A DNA stretch of 10,757 bases from Baffinella frigidus (lineage: Eukaryota > Cryptophyceae > Cryptomonadales > Baffinellaceae), in contig MU646469.1 in NCBI GenBank assembly GCA_026770585.1, forward strand, positions 187,085 through 197,841, given 5' to 3'. Position numbers and translations under genes: made by a program. This document shows, one piece after another, positions 1-5,142 of the stretch (within the stretch, counting starts at the first letter, position 1; the number at the start of each line of letters is the position of its first letter). The notes below the pieces were generated by a model. That model was not told where the DNA came from and made no database searches. It worked only from the letters and a program-made list of their open reading frames with translations.

Positions 1-9
1 CCCCCGCAG

Positions 10-30
10 CACTCTGACTTCATGACGGGT
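10..30 (+). pseudogene. Module A copy 1, truncated exon remnant
   Basis: After a GCAG acceptor-like tetramer the DNA reads HSDFMTG, identical in sequence to the start of the later module A copies. It then diverges into unrelated sequence and telomere-like repeat. The remaining codons and the donor are missing, so this is a fragment of a duplicated exon. The function of the module is not recognised. Confidence 0.5.
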
Positions 31-67
31 ACTGACACCCGAAGCCCTAAACCGCCTCGCAGGCTAG

Positions 68-98
68 GTGCAGAATTAGCAGGACCTGGAGAGAGAGA
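68..98 (+). pseudogene. Decayed relative of module J exon
   Basis: GTGCAGAATTAGCAGGACCT resembles the start of the module J exons at 10436 and 10616 (GTGCAGGAGTTGCGGAGGAC). The CTAG before it stands where those copies have CCAG. In the frame of the intact copy it carries a TAG stop at the fourth codon, and the rest of the exon is replaced by the inverted-repeat element that starts at 99. It shows that the J sequence has relatives at both ends of the window. Confidence 0.4.
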
Positions 99-238
99 CC
101 ACCAAGCCTCACAACTTGGGCCAATCGAAAAAGTCAAAAACACCAAATCCCCTTGGAGGCCGTCGGAATCCGACGGCCTTCAAGGGGATTTTTGGAGCCA
201 TTTTTCCCGATTTGCCCAGACTGTGAGGGTTTGTGGGA
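99..238. mobile_element. MITE-like palindromic element, family 1, copy 1
   Basis: This 140-base element has inverted ends (CCACCAAGCCTCACA on the left; the complement of TGTGAGGGTTTGTGGG on the right) that continue into TTGGGC(C/A)AATCG. Its core is a 22-base hairpin, 145-166 against 170-191, with one mismatch and a 3-base loop. A near-identical element lies at 9344-9481. There is no coding capacity, so it would depend on a transposase elsewhere. It interrupts a coiled-coil-like exon remnant. No clear target-site duplication was found. Confidence 0.75.
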
Positions 239-318
239 GGTCGTCCGCACCCCACACGTTGTGTGCGAGACAGAGGCGCCAACGCCCCTAAACCCTACCC
301 CCTCCTCCCTCTGTGCAG
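239..318. other. Spacer before module A copy 2
   Basis: A GC-rich stretch with a small CACAC/GTGTG hairpin near 256-268, followed by telomere-like CCCTAAACCC and a pyrimidine-rich CCCCTCCTCCCTCTGTGCAG tract that would serve well as a 3' splice site for the exon at 319. No gene was recognised. Confidence 0.4.
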
Positions 319-363
319 CACTCTCACTTCATCACGGGGGTCGTCTGTGTGCTCACGCGCCTA
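319..363 (+). pseudogene. Module A copy 2, degenerate exon
   Basis: Follows a good pyrimidine tract and GCAG. It reads HSHFITGVVCVLTRL, with several replacements relative to copies 3 and 4. The frame is open for 15 codons, but no GT donor follows: the sequence passes straight into CACCTTAAACCC repeat. It is probably a decayed duplicate. The residue pattern is amphipathic but too short to name. Confidence 0.5.
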
Positions 364-397
364 CACCTTAAACCCTAAACCCTCCTAAACCCCTGCC

Positions 398-461
398 GCG
401 GACTATTCCTAAGTTGACATGCTGGGTTTACGGTACAACTTCGTCAACTTTGGAGCGGGAA
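398..461. mobile_element. Short fold-back element, family 2, copy 1
   Basis: The block begins CGGACTATTCCTAAGTTGAC and contains AAGTTGAC and GTCAACTT as inverted repeats around a 30-base centre. The same sequence occurs in reverse orientation at 2400-2462. Recurrence in both orientations and internal symmetry suggest a tiny non-autonomous element. It lies between module A copies 2 and 3. Confidence 0.55.
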
Positions 462-523
462 AGAGCCTGGTCTCACCAAATTGGTGAGGAAAAATAAACC
501 CTAACCCCAAACCCTCCCCGCAG

Positions 524-568
524 CACTCTGACTTTATGACGGGAATTGTCAGCGTGCTCACGCGCCTC
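524..568 (+). pseudogene. Module A copy 3, exon without donor
   Basis: CCCCG plus CAG precedes an open 15-codon block, HSDFMTGIVSVLTRL. It differs from copy 4 mainly in one residue (S for G) but runs directly into AACCCTCAACCC repeat with no GT. The spacing to copy 4 is 240 bases and to copy 2 is 205 bases, consistent with tandem duplication of exon plus spacer. The function is unknown. Confidence 0.5.
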
Positions 569-763
569 AACCCTCAACCCTCACCCCAAACCACAGGCTC
601 ATCGCCCCCCCTAATAAACCAGATTTGCCCAGGGCGTGGGAGCCGTTTGGTACGAGTGCGTACTTTTAGATTGTAATTAGTACCAAGAAGTTCTTTAACA
701 ACACTTTTTAAAGGTAGAAGAACTCTTTCCGCGGCGAAGCCTGAACTCGAACCCTCCCGGCAG
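569..763. other. Spacer with AT-richer insert between module A copies 3 and 4
   Basis: Telomere-like repeat gives way at about 609 to a unique AT-richer block of about 140 bases. It contains an inverted pair TTGGTAC (647-653) and GTACCAA (680-686). GATTTGCCCAGGGCGTGGGAG at 621-641 resembles one end of element family 1. It may be the remains of an insertion, with no coding content that I can support. Confidence 0.35.
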
Positions 764-814
764 CACTCTGACTTCATGACGGGGATTGTCGGTGTGCTCA
801 CTCGCCTCGGCCCG
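764..814 (+). CDS. Module A copy 4, best-preserved putative exon
   Basis: The block follows CCCGGCAG, reads HSDFMTGIVGVLTRLGP and is followed by GTACTC, which could be a 5' splice site. Taken that way the exon is 51 bases, 17 codons, phase 0 at both ends, matching the symmetric phase of the best downstream exons. Three other copies precede it (10, 319, 524). The family is not recognised, and a short amphipathic helix is plausible from the alternating hydrophobic residues (F, M, I, V, V, L, L). The preceding spacer lacks telomere-like repeat just upstream and has a CT-poor acceptor, so splicing is uncertain. A decayed copy or a non-coding repeat are alternatives. Confidence 0.4.
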
Positions 815-1216
815 GTACTCGACCCCGACCCCTCAACCCCTGAACCCTAAACCCTACACTCTAAACCCTGAACTCTACACCCCAAACCATGCACCCTACA
901 TCCTGAACCCTACATGCTAAACCCCTGCACCCTAATCCCTAATCCCTAAACTCAGAACCCAAACCCTCAACCCCTAAACCCAACCCCCCAACCCCCCATC
1001 CCAACCCCAAACCTCAAACCCGAAACCCCAACCTCCAAACCCCAAACCCCAAACCCCAAACCCCCAAACCCCAAACCCCAAACCCCAAACCCCAAACCCC
1101 AAACCCCAAACTCCAATCCCAACCCTTCAACCCCAACCCACCTAAAACAGTACCCCCACACCCTCACCACCTAAATCCGAACCCCCAAACCCTAAACCCC
1201 AACTCGACACATCTAG
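815..1216. repeat. Degenerate telomere-like repeat tract (CCCTAAA/CCCCAAA)
   Basis: About 400 bases of C-rich seven-base units: CCCTAAA with variants CCCTGAA, CCCTACA and CCCTCAA, then a homogeneous run of CCCCAAA between about 1019 and 1110. No exon was seen inside. The run shows that a variant unit was amplified locally. On the opposite strand it translates to a long Gly-Leu-Phe-rich frame, which is a by-product of the period. Confidence 0.85.
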
Positions 1217-1265
1217 GTGGTGGCGCTGGTCGAGCCGCACCTCGCGGGGACCGACCACCTCGAGG
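1217..1265 (+). CDS. Module B copy 1, putative short exon
   Basis: After CTAG the DNA reads VVALVEPHLAGTDHLE, an open block of 16 codons, then G followed by GTACAC. The same coding sequence recurs at 1455-1498 with one silent change (CTC/CTT) in the shared core, while the flanks differ. That is the pattern expected of a duplicated exon under some coding constraint. The donor would split after one extra G, so the phase is less certain than in the downstream modules. The protein family is not recognised. Telomere-like repeat flanks it on both sides. Confidence 0.4.
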
Positions 1266-1454
1266 GTACACCCGATTCTACTTTGACCAAGACACTAAAC
1301 CCTAGACCCGGAACCCTCTATAAATCCCAAACCCTAAAACTCTAAGCTCTAAGCCTAAATCCTAGACCCTGGACCCTGAACCCGAAACCCGAAAACCGTA
1401 AGCTCTAAGCCTGAACCCTAGACCCCGAACCCTGAAACCTAAACCCTCAGCCCC
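1266..1454. repeat. Degenerate telomere-like spacer
   Basis: Mixed CCCTAAA, CCCTGAA, CCCTAGA and CTCTAAG units with many indels, between module B copies 1 and 2. If both copies are exons this is a telomere-like intron of about 190 bases. It contains a short unique stretch just after the donor (GATTCTACTTTGACCAAG). Confidence 0.75.
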
Positions 1455-1498
1455 AACGCTCGTCGAGCCGCACCTTGCGGGGACCGACCACCTCGAGG
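1455..1498 (+). CDS. Module B copy 2, putative exon with strong donor
   Basis: Reads LVEPHLAGTDHLE and ends GAGG before GTAAGC, the best-looking 5' splice site in the upstream half of the window. The 5' edge is less clear, since the nearest AG is at 1449-1450 and leaves a few non-homologous bases. The copy is shorter at its start than copy 1, lacking VVA. Function unknown. Confidence 0.4.
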
Positions 1499-1760
1499 GT
1501 AAGCCCTGAACCCTAAACCCTCAACGCTAAACCCTAAAACCGAAACCCTCAACCCTCAACCCGAATCCCGAAACCCAGAACCCTGCACACTAAGCCCTGA
1601 ACCCTAAACCCTAGACCCCAACCCCATAAAACCCCGCACCCTAAACCATGAACCATAAGCCCTAAACCTTCGGCCCCAAACTCTAAACGCCAGAACCTAA
1701 ACCCCACACCCTACACCCTCCACCCTACACCCTAAAACCTAAACCCCAAACCCCGAAACA
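1499..1760. repeat. Degenerate telomere-like spacer or intron
   Basis: Starts GTAAGCCCTGAACCC and ends CCCGAAACAG, so GT...AG boundaries flank a tract made almost only of CCCTAAA-like units. This is one of the clearest examples of a candidate intron built from telomere-like repeat. Confidence 0.7.
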
Positions 1761-1808
1761 GGGCTGGGCGCTGCGCTCAACACCCACCTCGACGAGCTCG
1801 TGTCCATG
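1761..1808 (+). CDS. Module C, putative single-copy exon
   Basis: Between GAAACAG and GTTTCC lies a GC-rich block reading LGAALNTHLDELVSM after two leading bases. The hydrophobic residues are spaced as in an amphipathic helix (L, L, L, L/V). It is the only module seen once in this window. The donor GTTTCC is weak and the entry phase differs from the phase-0 exons, so the boundaries may be off. Family not recognised. Confidence 0.35.
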
Positions 1809-2026
1809 GTTTCCCCAAACCCCAACCCCCAAAACGTTAACCATAAACACGAAATTCCCGAGCCCCAACCCTTCAACCCCAAACCCCAAGCCCTCCACCT
1901 TACACCCGAAACCCCAAATCCCAACACCTAAACCCTCAACCTTCAACCCTAGCCCGTCCACCCATCAACCCCAACCCCTCGACCCCTCAACCCGCAACCT
2001 TTCAACCGTAAACCCTAACCCCCAAC
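1809..2026. repeat. Degenerate telomere-like spacer
   Basis: C-rich seven-base units with CCCCAAA, CCCTCAA and CTTCAAC variants. No exon was found. The tract leads directly into the homogeneous block at 2027. Confidence 0.75.
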
Positions 2027-2166
2027 CCCTAGACCCTAGACCCTAGACCCTCGACCCTCGACCCTAGACCCTAGACCCTCGACCCTCGACCCTAGACCCT
2101 CGACCCTCGACCCTAGACCCTTGACCCTAGACCCTAGACCCTCGACCCTAGACCCTAGACCCTAGA
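2027..2166. repeat. Perfectly phased 7-base array CCCT(A/C)GA x 20
   Basis: Twenty consecutive seven-base units with no insertion or deletion. Only the fifth base varies: CCCTAGA or CCCTCGA, once CCCTTGA. This contrasts with the indel-rich tracts on either side and shows a recent local expansion of a telomere-variant unit. The order of A and C variants is itself patterned, with short runs of each. Confidence 0.9.
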
Positions 2167-2198
2167 CCCTAATCCCAACCCCCAAACCCGAAACGCAG

Positions 2199-2255
2199 GT
2201 CGAGAGCCAGCAGCGCGTACTCGACTCACCAGAGCCAGTCGACTACGAGAGCGAG
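2199..2255 (+). CDS. Module D copy 1, putative exon
   Basis: Bounded by ACGCAG and GTAATA, both good splice signals, this 57-base block is 19 codons in phase 0. It starts VESQQRVLDSPEP and ends VDYESE. It is strongly acidic towards the end. Its 3' end recurs twice, at 2374-2390 and 2611-2643, each time joined to a mobile-element fragment, so this is the only complete copy. The first half has helix-forming composition; the DSPEP stretch would break a helix. No named family is recognised. The intron that follows starts with an AT-rich duplicated segment rather than telomere-like repeat. Confidence 0.5.
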
Positions 2256-2263
2256 GTAATAAT

Positions 2264-2310
2264 AATGATAAAATATTTATGATAACTATAATGATAAAAT
2301 ATTTATGATA
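2264..2310. repeat. AT-rich 26-base tandem duplication in intron start
   Basis: AATGATAAAATATTTATGAT plus A is present at 2264-2284 and again at 2290-2310, a period of 26. It sits just inside the donor of the module D exon and is sharply AT-rich against a GC-rich background. Confidence 0.85.
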
Positions 2311-2336
2311 CAACTAGTCCTAGCCTCGCCCACCCC

Positions 2337-2373
2337 ACGCTTCGGACTACAAAGAGATTTCGTGAAGAACCCA
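2337..2373. mobile_element. Fragment of element family 3 fused to exon remnant
   Basis: CACGCTTCGGACTACAAAGA and the following GATTTCGTGAAGAACCC match, with changes, the end of the elements at 2506 and (complement) 9785. The fragment abuts the last 17 bases of a module D exon copy. Confidence 0.5.
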
Positions 2374-2390
2374 TCGACTACGAGAGCGAG
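2374..2390 (+). pseudogene. Module D copy 2, 3' remnant
   Basis: The last 17 bases of the D exon (TCGACTACGAGAGCGAG) followed by an intact donor GTACTT. The 5' part is replaced by family 3 element sequence, so it cannot be a normal exon. Confidence 0.6.
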
Positions 2391-2399
2391 GTACTTTTC

Positions 2400-2462
2400 G
2401 CGCCTAAGTTGACGGATTTGTACCACGCGCCAAGAGTGTCAACTTTAGAATAGTCCGTCAGC
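2400..2462. mobile_element. Short fold-back element, family 2, copy 2 (inverted)
   Basis: The reverse complement of this block begins CGGACTATTCTAAAGTTGAC, matching 398-461 almost base for base at the edge. CCTAAGTTGAC and GTCAACTTT form its ends. No coding capacity. Confidence 0.55.
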
Positions 2463-2505
2463 CCGTTGAGCTTGCGGATCCCTGCCAGGGAGGGTCTAGC
2501 TCTCC

Positions 2506-2610
2506 ACCCAGCGGACTTCAAAGGGATTTCGTGAATAACCCATCAGTGGATAATCCATAGGACCCTACGGTAGGCAATCCGTAGGGACGTAGGGTTGTTC
2601 CTGCGGGGGG
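2506..2610. mobile_element. Element family 3, truncated copy inside a module D exon
   Basis: ACCCAGCGGACTTCAAAGGG, AATAACCCAT and CCCTACGGTAGGCAA match the complement of the element at 9624-9785. The copy stops at a G run at 2610 and module D exon sequence resumes at once, so the element, or a deletion at its edge, interrupts that exon. Confidence 0.7.
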
Positions 2611-2643
2611 GACTCATCGGAGCCTGTCGAGTACGAGAGTGAC
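2611..2643 (+). pseudogene. Module D copy 3, 3' remnant
   Basis: Eleven codons, DSSEPVEYESD, match the second half of copy 1 (DSPEPVDYESE) with conservative changes, and a GTTAAC donor-like site follows. The first eight codons are absent and the family 3 element stands in their place. Confidence 0.6.
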
Positions 2644-2731
2644 GTTAACCCCGGTTGGCGTGTAGATCTTTGTACCGGGAATTGCAGATTTCCATTCAAA
2701 GTGTAACGGGCATTGGAGCCCTTGCCCCCCC
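2644..2731. other. Unassigned unique segment
   Basis: Mixed-composition sequence with no telomere-like units and no recognised exon. It lies between the exon D remnant and the next inverted-repeat element. Confidence 0.4.
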
Positions 2732-2864
2732 CACACAGGGGGCTTCGCAGATCGGTTTTTTATTTTCTCGGCAGAAATTGATAATTGCTCGATACCAAGA
2801 CATCTCATTAACCGACATTTCGACCAGATTTCTGTTCGAAATTTTCCTGCGAAGCCCACTGTGT
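2732..2864. mobile_element. MITE-like element, family 4, complete copy
   Basis: The ends are ACACAGGGGGCTTCGCAG on the left and, as complement, ACACAGTGGGCTTCGCAG on the right. The 133-base AT-rich interior has no coding potential. The termini resemble those of family 3 (ACACAGCAGGCTACGAGG), so both may use related transposition machinery. A 3' copy lies at 3150-3239. No clear target-site duplication. Confidence 0.75.
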
Positions 2865-2968
2865 AATACATGGTGTTCACCATCCCGAGATAGAGACCTT
2901 TATCACAACCAAAAGGTTATGAGGTATCAGAGAGAGACCTTTGTTGCTGAAGCTGGACCGTACACCAG
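2865..2968. other. Unassigned segment with imperfect direct repeat
   Basis: GATAGAGACCTTTATCAC and GAGAGAGACCTTTGTTGC form a loose direct repeat, and ATGGTGTTCACCAT is a small palindrome. The last 20 bases (GAAGCTGGACCGTACACCAG) recur before the intact module E exon at 3268, so this is the 3' end of a duplicated intron. Confidence 0.45.
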
Positions 2969-2989
2969 GTATACATGCTCGTGCGGAGC
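2969..2989 (+). pseudogene. Module E copy 1, 5' remnant
   Basis: After TACACCAG the block gives the first seven codons of module E (VYMLVRS) and then breaks into AT-rich sequence with an in-frame TAA. A truncated exon copy. Confidence 0.55.
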
Positions 2990-3057
2990 TAAATTACAGA
3001 TGCAAATTAAAATCAATGATTTAGCAATTGCTCAACTAGGACGGCCTTCGTGAGCAG

Positions 3058-3140
3058 GTATACATGCACGTGCGGATTCTGCAGGAAGAAGTGAGCGGGA
3101 AGGAGAGGGCTCTGGCAGCCCTATCTCCGCAACTCATCGC
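3058..3140 (+). pseudogene. Module E copy 2, exon truncated by an element
   Basis: Follows GAGCAG. It starts VYMHVRILQEE and runs to LSPQLIA with very few changes from copy 3, mostly at third positions or conservative. The last 13 bases of the exon, with the donor, are missing, and sequence of element family 4 follows within about ten bases. The exon was therefore intact and under coding constraint until recently. Confidence 0.65.
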
Positions 3141-3149
3141 TCTGTTCAG

Positions 3150-3239
3150 AGATTAAGAATTGCTCGGTACGAAGACATCTTACTAACCGATATTTCAACC
3201 AGATTCTGGTCGAAATTTTCCTGCGAAGCCCACTCTGTG
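3150..3239. mobile_element. Element family 4, 5'-truncated copy
   Basis: From AGATTAAGAATTGCTCGG to CTGCGAAGCCCACTCTGTG it matches the right two thirds of 2732-2864. The left inverted repeat is absent. It separates the truncated exon E2 from the intact exon E3. Confidence 0.75.
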
Positions 3240-3267
3240 CAAACCCTGAAGCTGAAGCGTACACCAG

Positions 3268-3363
3268 GTGTACATGCACGTGCGGAGCCTGCAGGAGGAG
3301 GTGAGCGGGAAGGAGAGGGCTCTCGCAGCCTTATCTCCGCAGCTCATCGCCTCCCAGGAGAAG
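3268..3363 (+). CDS. Module E copy 3, intact coiled-coil exon
   Basis: The best exon of this module is 96 bases, 32 codons, phase 0, between TACACCAG and GTGCCTAA. It starts VYMHVRSLQEEV, continues SGKERALAAL and ends SPQLIASQEK. Hydrophobic residues at positions 12, 19, 22 and 26 fit a heptad pattern, and the block is rich in E, K, Q and R, so a coiled-coil segment is likely. Eight other copies or fragments lie between 2969 and 4151. Copies 4 to 9 keep only the 3' part, as if duplication broke inside the exon. No catalytic motif is present and no named family is recognised. A structural or tethering role would be a guess. Confidence 0.6.
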
Positions 3364-3474
3364 GTGCCTAACCCCTGACGCCTGATCCCCAAACTCCAAA
3401 CCCCAAATCCTAATCTCTTAGAGAAACTCGAAACTCGAAATCCGAAACCCTCTACCTGAAACCCTAAGGCACAT
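3364..3474. repeat. Telomere-like spacer in module E array
   Basis: GTGCCTAACCCC starts a tract of CCCCAAA, CTCGAAA and CCCTAAG units with an interposed ATCTCTTAGAGAAACTCG. It would be the intron between E3 and the next partial copy. Confidence 0.6.
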
Positions 3475-3505
3475 ATCGCCGCAGCTCATCGCCTCCCAAG
3501 AGAAG
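3475..3505 (+). pseudogene. Module E copy 4, 3' part only
   Basis: Encodes SPQLIASQEK exactly as in copy 3, but only the last third of the exon is present, and it is followed by GCACG rather than GT. GC donors exist in nature, and copy 9 has the same change, so this could be a GC-AG site or shared decay. Confidence 0.55.
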
Positions 3506-3571
3506 GCACGAACCCCAACCCCTAACCCCCAGCGGGTTGAGGTTTTAGGGTTTGGGGATTAGGGATTACGG

Positions 3572-3631
3572 TGTGGGAAGGAGAGGGCACTCGCAGCCCT
3601 CTCTCCGCAGCTCATTGCCTCCCACGAGAAG
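3572..3631 (+). pseudogene. Module E copy 5, 5'-deleted exon with good donor
   Basis: Encodes KERALAALSPQLIASHEK and ends AAG before GTCCAC. At its start two bases are lost relative to copy 3, and upstream is G-rich repeat (GGGTTTGGGGATTAGGG) rather than a pyrimidine tract, so no good acceptor exists. It could still be used if the TTAG in the repeat serves as acceptor. Confidence 0.5.
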
Positions 3632-3683
3632 GTCCACCCCCCAATCCCTAACCTGTTACCCCGAAACCCGAAAACCGAGTCAC

Positions 3684-3719
3684 GCCTTATCTTCGCTGCT
3701 GATCGCCCCCCAAGAGAAG
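3684..3719 (+). pseudogene. Module E copy 6, short 3' part
   Basis: Twelve codons, ALSSLLIAPQEK, then GTCCCTAA. It is preceded by CCGAAAACCGAGTCAC, a segment conserved before copies 8 and 9, which marks the duplication unit. Confidence 0.5.
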
Positions 3720-3751
3720 GTCCCTAATCCCTGATGCCTAATTCCCAAACC

Positions 3752-3761
3752 CCCAGAGAAG
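3752..3761 (+). pseudogene. Module E copy 7, minimal 3' remnant
   Basis: Only the last ten bases of the exon (CCCAGAGAAG) remain, followed by GTTAGTGCC, a donor and intron start shared with copy 8. Confidence 0.4.
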
Positions 3762-3882
3762 GTTAGTGCCTTGTCACGCCCCAATCCCTAACCTGTTGGG
3801 GTCACAACCTGTAGGGGTAATCCCTAACCTGTTACCCCTACGGGGGTTTATGGTTAAACCCTAAATCCGAAAACCGAGTCAC

Positions 3883-3918
3883 GCCCTCTCATCACAGCTC
3901 ATCGCCTCCCAATAGAAG
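3883..3918 (+). pseudogene. Module E copy 8, with in-frame stop
   Basis: The 3' part of the exon, homologous to SPQLIASQEK, but the codon before the final AAG is TAG instead of GAG. The donor GTTAGTGCC is shared with copy 7. The stop makes this copy unusable in the frame of the family. Confidence 0.55.
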
Positions 3919-3950
3919 GTTAGTGCCTTGTCACAAGGCCCAATCCCTCC

Positions 3951-4081
3951 ACTCAGAACACTACGAGGAACATTCTAAAGTTAATTATTGGATTGTTTCT
4001 TAGGAAACACGCCAAATGTCAGCAATTGTTGGTCACGTTACACCGGATATCCGGGGCTGGCGTGCCTCGTACTCTTGTGAG
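3951..4081. mobile_element. Possible inverted-repeat element in module E array
   Basis: Imperfect inverted ends, ACTCAGAACACTACGAGGAA and the complement of CGTGCCTCGTACTCTTGTGA, enclose AT-richer unique DNA. It contains the palindrome CCGGATATCCGG at 4043-4054. It interrupts the repeat between copies 8 and 9. The ends are imperfect, so confidence is moderate. Confidence 0.45.
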
Positions 4082-4116
4082 CGGACCTGGTACCCCGAAA
4101 CCCGAAAACCGAGTCA

Positions 4117-4151
4117 CCCTCTCGCCGCAGCTCATCGCGTCGCAAGAGAAG
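4117..4151 (+). pseudogene. Module E copy 9, 3' part
   Basis: The frame gives LAAQLIASQEK, then GCACGAAACC. Like copy 4 it lacks GT. It is preceded by the same CCGAAAACCGAGTCAC segment as copies 6 and 8. Confidence 0.5.
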
Positions 4152-4180
4152 GCACGAAACCTACACCCCAAAATCCAAAA

Positions 4181-4246
4181 CCTTACGACCCTTGAAAAAT
4201 TATTATTTTTCAAGGGTCGTAAGGTTATTTTTCAAGGGTCGTAAGG
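4181..4246. repeat. Perfect 20-base hairpin with an extra repeat arm
   Basis: CCTTACGACCCTTGAAAAAT at 4181-4200 pairs perfectly with 4205-4224 over a four-base loop, and the right arm is repeated at 4227-4246, 22 bases on. It is at the end of the module E array. It could be a mobile-element footprint, or a replication or recombination product; it is not a bacterial terminator in this context. Confidence 0.85.
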
Positions 4247-4424
4247 TATTCCTAAACCCTTGCGCGGCCCCCTTCCTCTCCAAGGCGGTCATACCCTAAA
4301 CCCTAGACCCTAAAACCCAAACCCTCAACCCTCAACCCTACACCCTCAACCCCAGGCCCCAAACCCCATACCCCCAAACCCTAAACCCCACACCCCACAC
4401 CCTAACCCCGAAACCCAAAAGCAG
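4247..4424. repeat. Telomere-like spacer before module F
   Basis: Mostly CCCTAAA, CCCTCAA and CCCCAAA units and CACCCCACACCC, ending AACCCAAAAGCAG at the first module F copy. A short unique stretch (GCGCGGCCCCCTTCCTCTCC) lies near its start. Confidence 0.75.
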
Positions 4425-4477
4425 GTCCTAGATCTCCGCGCGCAGGTCGACGCTCTTCGCGCTGCGCTTTCTGGCCA
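4425..4477 (+). pseudogene. Module F copy 1, 3'-truncated exon
   Basis: After AAAGCAG it reads VLDLRAQVDALRAALSG and then passes into CACTTTTAACAAAAG with no donor. It keeps the hydrophobic 1-4-8-11-15 spacing of copy 2. The next copy begins only 85 bases further on. Confidence 0.55.
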
Positions 4478-4509
4478 CTTTTAACAAAAGTCAACTACAC
4501 TGAAACCAG

Positions 4510-4578
4510 GTGCTGGATCTGCGCGCGCAGGTTGACGCTCTTCAGGCTGAGTTTGCTGGCCGCGACTCATCCCAGCAG
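4510..4578 (+). CDS. Module F copy 2, intact coiled-coil exon
   Basis: Between GAAACCAG and GTGCGATT, this block is 69 bases, 23 codons, phase 0. It starts VLDLRAQVDALQAEF and ends AGRDSSQQ. Hydrophobic residues at positions 1, 4, 8, 11 and 15 (V, L, V, L, F) form a textbook a/d heptad series, so a coiled coil is well supported by pattern. Eight other copies or fragments follow or precede it up to 5775, mostly only the AGRDSSQQ-like 3' half with the GTGCG(A/G)TTTCGGG intron start. Family not recognised; no motif beyond the heptads. Confidence 0.6.
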
Positions 4579-4627
4579 GTGCGATTTCGGGATTGGAGGT
4601 TATACGGTCAAACCATACTCTGAAACC
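4579..4627. other. Module F intron start
   Basis: GTGCGATTTCGGGATTGGAG opens the intron and GGTCAAACCATACTCTGAAA precedes the next fragment. Both segments recur through the module F array (5178, 5455, 5716), which defines a duplicated exon-plus-intron unit. Confidence 0.5.
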
Positions 4628-4676
4628 GGCTGCTCTGGCCGCGACCCCCTCCCGACCCATGACCTCCCGACCCATG
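4628..4676 (+). pseudogene. Module F copy 3, degenerate fragment
   Basis: GGCTGCTCTGGCCGCGACCC matches the AALSGRD region. Then CTCCCGACCCATGA is duplicated in tandem and the exon end is lost. Confidence 0.4.
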
Positions 4677-4689
4677 GAATTGTGAGGCT

Positions 4690-4855
4690 GTCATGTTAGG
4701 GTTTAGGGTGTAGGGTAGGCGGAGTTGTTAGGCTGTCATGTTAGGCTGCCTAACAACTCCGTGCACGGACGTGATGACCGTTAGGGTTTAGGGCTTGAAG
4801 ACGGGGTTTATGGCTTGACGGTGTAGGGTTTGGGGTTTGGGGTTTGGGGTTTGGG
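4690..4855. repeat. Telomere-like tract in reversed (G-rich) orientation
   Basis: GTTAGGGTTTAGGGTGTAGGG and later repeated GGGGTTT units are on the + strand here, opposite to most of the window. A TAGGCTGTCATGTTAGGCTG duplication lies at about 4730-4750. The run ends directly at module F copy 4 without an acceptor. Confidence 0.7.
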
Positions 4856-4931
4856 GTGCTAGATCTCCGCGCACAGGTCGACGCTGTTGAGGCTGCGCTT
4901 TCTGGCCGCGACTCATCGATGATCTCATCAG
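4856..4931 (+). pseudogene. Module F copy 4, exon lacking an acceptor
   Basis: Reads VLDLRAQVDAVEAALSGRDS and then a small internal duplication (CTCATCGATGATCTCATCAG) before GTGCAG. The total length is 76 bases, not a multiple of three. The G-rich repeat abuts the first codon, so the CAG acceptor found in copies 1 and 2 is gone. The heptad residues are retained. Confidence 0.5.
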
Positions 4932-4938
4932 GTGCAGT

Positions 4939-5075
4939 CCACTCAGAAGCCACCGGGGCATTCACGGATGCAGTCCATCTAAGTCCATCCAAAGAATCTT
5001 ATCCATTGCCCTAGAACCTAACCGGAATGTCACCTTGGATTCAAGGTGAAAAGGTCCTCGCTCGCTGCCAAGTGG
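4939..5075. mobile_element. MITE-like element, family 5, copy 1
   Basis: The ends are CCACTCAGAAGCCACCGG and the complement of CGCTGCCAAGTGG. The interior (CACGGATGCAGTCCATCT, AATCTTATCCATTGCCCTAG, CACCTTGGATTCAAGG) matches the reverse complement of 7105-7243. It lies eight bases after the exon F copy 4 donor. No coding content. Confidence 0.75.
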
Positions 5076-5142
5076 CTTGGGTTTGTAGTTCCTCATCATG
5101 CCCCCCCTCCTCTTTTATACTGTCAAACCGCAACTCTCAAAC

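Noticed and set aside
145-191. Intrinsic bacterial terminator hairpin (also 4181-4224, 9390-9436)
   Set aside because: The hairpins are long, near-perfect cores of repeated elements or fold-backs in a eukaryotic region, and no gene ends there.
967-1170. Gly/Leu/Phe/Trp-rich frame on the - strand, and similar at 1725-1961
   Set aside because: Direct translation of a seven-base repeat, with period-seven residues. Low-complexity artefact.
2231-2310. Bacterial-type promoter in the AT-rich stretch
   Set aside because: The AT-rich part is a tandem duplication inside a candidate intron, with no gene start nearby.
2655-3053. 132-codon open frame on the + strand
   Set aside because: It runs across the family 4 element, unique debris and the start of module E copy 1. 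It has no homologous composition, and the exon copy inside it is read in a different frame.
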